Source of the DNA: Rhizobium sp. NRK18 | GTDB taxonomy: Bacteria; Pseudomonadota; Alphaproteobacteria; Rhizobiales; Rhizobiaceae | DNA: 64,000 nucleotides | Reading direction: 5' to 3' | Assembly: GCF_024385575.1 (NCBI RefSeq) | Contig: NZ_JANFMV010000001.1 | Coordinates: forward strand, 3,625,681-3,689,680 | Part shown: positions 61,963-64,000 of the stretch, one piece after another | Layout of the letters: each line of letters opens with the position of its first letter | How positions within the stretch are numbered: the first letter of the stretch is position 1 | The notes under the pieces: model-generated | What the model was told of the DNA's origin: nothing | Databases searched by the model: none | The model's input: only the letters and a program-made list of their open reading frames with translations | Made by a program: the position numbers and the translations under genes

Positions 61963-63159
61963 ATGCCACTCACTGACACCAAGATTCGCGCGCTCAAACC
62001 GGTCGCCAAACCAACCAAGCACGGAGACGGCGGCGGGCTGTTGCTCGTCGTCAATCCGAATGGCAGCAAGCTTTGGCGAATGGTGTATCGCTACGGGGGC
62101 AAGCAGAAGCAGCTGGCGTTTGGTGCATGGCCGGATGTCTCGCTCGCCCTGGCCCGCGCTCATAGGGATGCCGCGAGAAAGCTGCTAGCCGTCGATGTCG
62201 ACCCATCCCAGAAGAAAAAGCAGGACAAGATCGCCAAGGCCGATTCTGCAGCCAACAGCTTTGAGGCGCTGGCAGAGGAATTTCTCGATAAGAACCGTCG
62301 CGAAGGAAAATCGGAGGCGACGCTGAACAAGAAGCGCTGGCTGATTAGTCTCGCACTCAAAGATCTGCAATCCAAGCCGATAGGCGAAATCGACGCGGCC
62401 GATATTCTGCTACCTCTGCGTCGTGTCGAGGCGCTCGGGAACTATGAGACTGCGCGCCGGCTACGCGCGGTGATCAGCCAGGTTTTCCGCTACGGGATTG
62501 CAACGACCCGTGTCAGCAACGATCCCACCTTTGGACTGAGAGGAGCTATCATCGCGCCGAAGGTCACGCATCGAGCGGCGTTTACCGAGTGGGAAGCTTT
62601 CACCGGGCTGATCAAGAGCATCTGGGCGTACACTGGCTCCATCGAAACACGCACAGCGATGAAACTGATGGCGTTGCTTTACCCGCGGCCAGGCGAATTG
62701 CGGCAAGCGGAATGGACAGAGTTCGATCTGGACAAGGCAACCTGGACGATACCGGAAGAGCGGGCAAAAATGCGTCGGGTTCATCGCAAGCCGCTGCCGC
62801 CCATGGCAATAGACATACTGCGCGAACAGCAGCGCCACACCGGCAATCTTCGGCTTGTGTTTCCAGCGAGCACATCGCTTGAACGGCCGATCAGTGAAAA
62901 CACGCTGAACCAGGCCCTGCGCCGGATGGGCTTCGAGAAGCACGAAGCAACCTCGCACGGGTTCCGCGCAACCGCGTCCACGCTGCTGAATGAAAGCGGG
63001 CTATGGAATGCGGATGCAATCGAGGCCGAACTTGCACACGTCAGCGGCAACGGGGTCCGCCGCGCCTATCATCGTGGGGCATATTGGGAAGAACGTGTCA
63101 GGATGGCCGAGTGGTGGGCTGAGAGGATTGGGGAGATTTTGGGAGATACTGGCAACTAG
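61963..63159 (+). CDS. int: P4-type tyrosine recombinase/integrase
   Basis: Site-specific recombinase of 398 residues that inserts an island at the tRNA-Leu gene. N-terminal arm-binding DUF4102 domain (MPLTDTKIRALKPVAKP ... DGGGLLLVV; VYRYGGKQKQLAFG), a core-binding domain near residues 100-190, then the catalytic residues: Arg in YPRPGELRQAEW near 242, His and Arg in SHGFRATAS (332 and 335), a second His in LAHVSGNGVRRAYHR near 355-370 and Tyr374 in GAYWEERVRM. All are present, so it should be active. ATG 61963 matches the family start; ATG 61930 is in frame but falls in the repeat cluster. Confidence 0.93.
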   Translation: MPLTDTKIRALKPVAKPTKHGDGGGLLLVVNPNGSKLWRMVYRYGGKQKQLAFGAWPDVSLALARAHRDAARKLLAVDVDPSQKKKQDKIAKADSAANSFEALAEEFLDKNRREGKSEATLNKKRWLISLALKDLQSKPIGEIDAADILLPLRRVEALGNYETARRLRAVISQVFRYGIATTRVSNDPTFGLRGAIIAPKVTHRAAFTEWEAFTGLIKSIWAYTGSIETRTAMKLMALLYPRPGELRQAEWTEFDLDKATWTIPEERAKMRRVHRKPLPPMAIDILREQQRHTGNLRLVFPASTSLERPISENTLNQALRRMGFEKHEATSHGFRATASTLLNESGLWNADAIEAELAHVSGNGVRRAYHRGAYWEERVRMAEWWAERIGEILGDTGN

Positions 63160-63366
63160 TCATCACCGCTAAGGCCTCTGGCATTTCACGGTTGAAACGA
63201 CATTTCATCCTCGTTTTGATTGCATTGGCTGTGCGGTTCATCCTACGCTCAACTCCACTGACTTGGGAGGAACGGCGTTAGCAGGATTTTTTGCTTTTTT
63301 TTAAGGTGAATTGTCCGCTAGACAATCCGGACACTTTTGAATTGCGTCACAGCCCATCCAACACCG
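63160..63366. other. AT-rich spacer between integrase and hsdR
   Basis: No gene was seen. It has a GATTTTTTGCTTTTTTTT tract near 63283-63300, which may end int transcription, and an inverted repeat TGTCCG (63312-63317) / CGGACA (63328-63333) just ahead of hsdR that could be regulatory. Base composition is AT-richer than the neighbouring core genome, as expected for acquired DNA. Confidence 0.5.
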
Positions 63367-64000
63367 ATGGACGTATGTTACTGGAATTCGCGTTTGCCAT
63401 CGACTTCTAATCAAAACCCCGAGCAACTCGCCCGCGACCGGATCGATGACCGTCTGCGGGCATCCGGCTGGCATGTTCAGGATAAGGATGCGCTCGACTT
63501 TAACGCCGGCGTTGGTGTAGCGGTTCGCGAGTATCAAACTGACATCGGACCAGCCGACTACGTTCTGTTCACCGACAGGAAAGCTGTCGGGGTCGTCGAG
63601 GCAAAGCCTAACAACTGGGGCGTCCGGCTGACCTCGGTTGAGGAGCAATCCGAGGGGTATGCCAACGCAAAGCTGAAATGGGTCGCTAACGCCGAACCCC
63701 TTCCGTTTATCTATGAAAGCACCGGTCAAGTCACCCGCTTCACCAACGCCCGCGATCCCAACCCGCGATCGCGCGAGGTCTTCACCTTTCACCGGCCCGA
63801 AACTCTGAAAGCCTGGTGGCAATCCCCGAAGAGCCTGCGCGCTGGCATCGCGGCGCTGCCAGATCTTAACCCGGAAGGTCTTCGCGACTGTCAGGTCAAG
63901 GCGATCACCAACCTCGAAACCTCGCTCAAGGCCGACAAGCCTCGCGCACTCGTCCAGATGGCGACCGGATCGGGCAAGACGTTCACGGCGATCACGCAAG
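63367..64000 (+). CDS. hsdR: Type I restriction enzyme R subunit HsdR (5' part, cut by window)
   Basis: First about 211 residues of a type I restriction endonuclease. The N-terminal nuclease domain has a PD-(D/E)xK core: Asp in GPADYVLFTDRKAVGVVEAK (Asp, then E-x-K 13 residues on, near residues 65-84). The helicase part starts near 180 with LRDCQVKAITNLE (Q motif-like) and Walker A MATGSGKTFTAI near 200. The start is uncertain: ATG 63367 is given, TTG 63337 and TTG 63394 are also in frame, and none has a strong ribosome site. The hsdM and hsdS partners should lie downstream. As a cargo gene next to the integrase it points to a defence island. Confidence 0.85.
   Translation, partial: MDVCYWNSRLPSTSNQNPEQLARDRIDDRLRASGWHVQDKDALDFNAGVGVAVREYQTDIGPADYVLFTDRKAVGVVEAKPNNWGVRLTSVEEQSEGYANAKLKWVANAEPLPFIYESTGQVTRFTNARDPNPRSREVFTFHRPETLKAWWQSPKSLRAGIAALPDLNPEGLRDCQVKAITNLETSLKADKPRALVQMATGSGKTFTAITQ

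Overview
This 64-kb window looks like chromosome of a Rhizobiaceae alphaproteobacterium (Rhizobium / Agrobacterium / Ensifer / Shinella type). The evidence is the high GC content, a PmtA-type phospholipid N-methyltransferase next to pyrF, a BA14K protein, a bacterial-transglutaminase-like cysteine proteinase, a membrane-bound ferritin MbfA behind a perfect Irr (ICE) box, Pho, CtrA and EcfG type promoter signals, and the block infC / rpmI / rplT / pheS / pheT. Genus cannot be settled by eye.

Layout. 1-2.7 kb (minus): truncated ugpB behind a triple Pho box, yraN, rsmI. 2.9-7.8 kb (plus): dnaN, pmtA, pyrF, DUF1330, NDUFA9-like reductase, TauE/SafE permease. 7.8-14.2 kb: small membrane protein behind an EcfG-type promoter, uppP, glutathione transferase, queG (no ordinary start codon), SDR, RlpA-like protein, RsmB-like methyltransferase. 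14.4-19.7 kb: a periplasmic iron-related operon of imelysin, di-heme oxidoreductase, second imelysin and DUF1513. 19.7-28.3 kb: tspO, thioesterase, MTA/SAH nucleosidase-like protein, guaA, epimerase, ArsC-like, ybaK, PLDc_N peptide, M29 aminopeptidase, and a divergent EamA exporter / MarR pair with two palindromic operators. 28.3-41.1 kb: xseA, PilZ, a divergent three-gene set resembling GtrA/GtrB/GtrC (GT-C membrane transferase, GT2, GtrA), nucleotidyltransferase, oxidoreductases, thermonuclease, zntB, LysR.

41.1-46.5 kb (minus) is the translation block infC (ATT start), rpmI, rplT, pheS, a DUF2442 gene wedged between pheS and pheT, and pheT, punctuated by intrinsic terminators. 46.7-53.9 kb: hydrolase, BTLCP peptidase with CtrA sites and a hairpin over its ribosome binding site, mbfA, orphan TRAP binding protein, group III truncated haemoglobin, and a probable acetylpolyamine unit (XRE-cupin regulator, GNAT, AphA-type deacetylase). 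54.1-61.6 kb: lepA, a ccdAB toxin-antitoxin pair with its own palindrome, several small envelope proteins, and a phosphomannomutase. 

61.7-64 kb: tRNA-Leu(CAG) followed by a P4-type tyrosine integrase with a cluster of TGATGGCAT repeats, then the start of a type I restriction HsdR gene cut by the window edge. This is the left end of a genomic island; its cargo lies beyond the window. No CRISPR array, rRNA or insertion sequence was seen.
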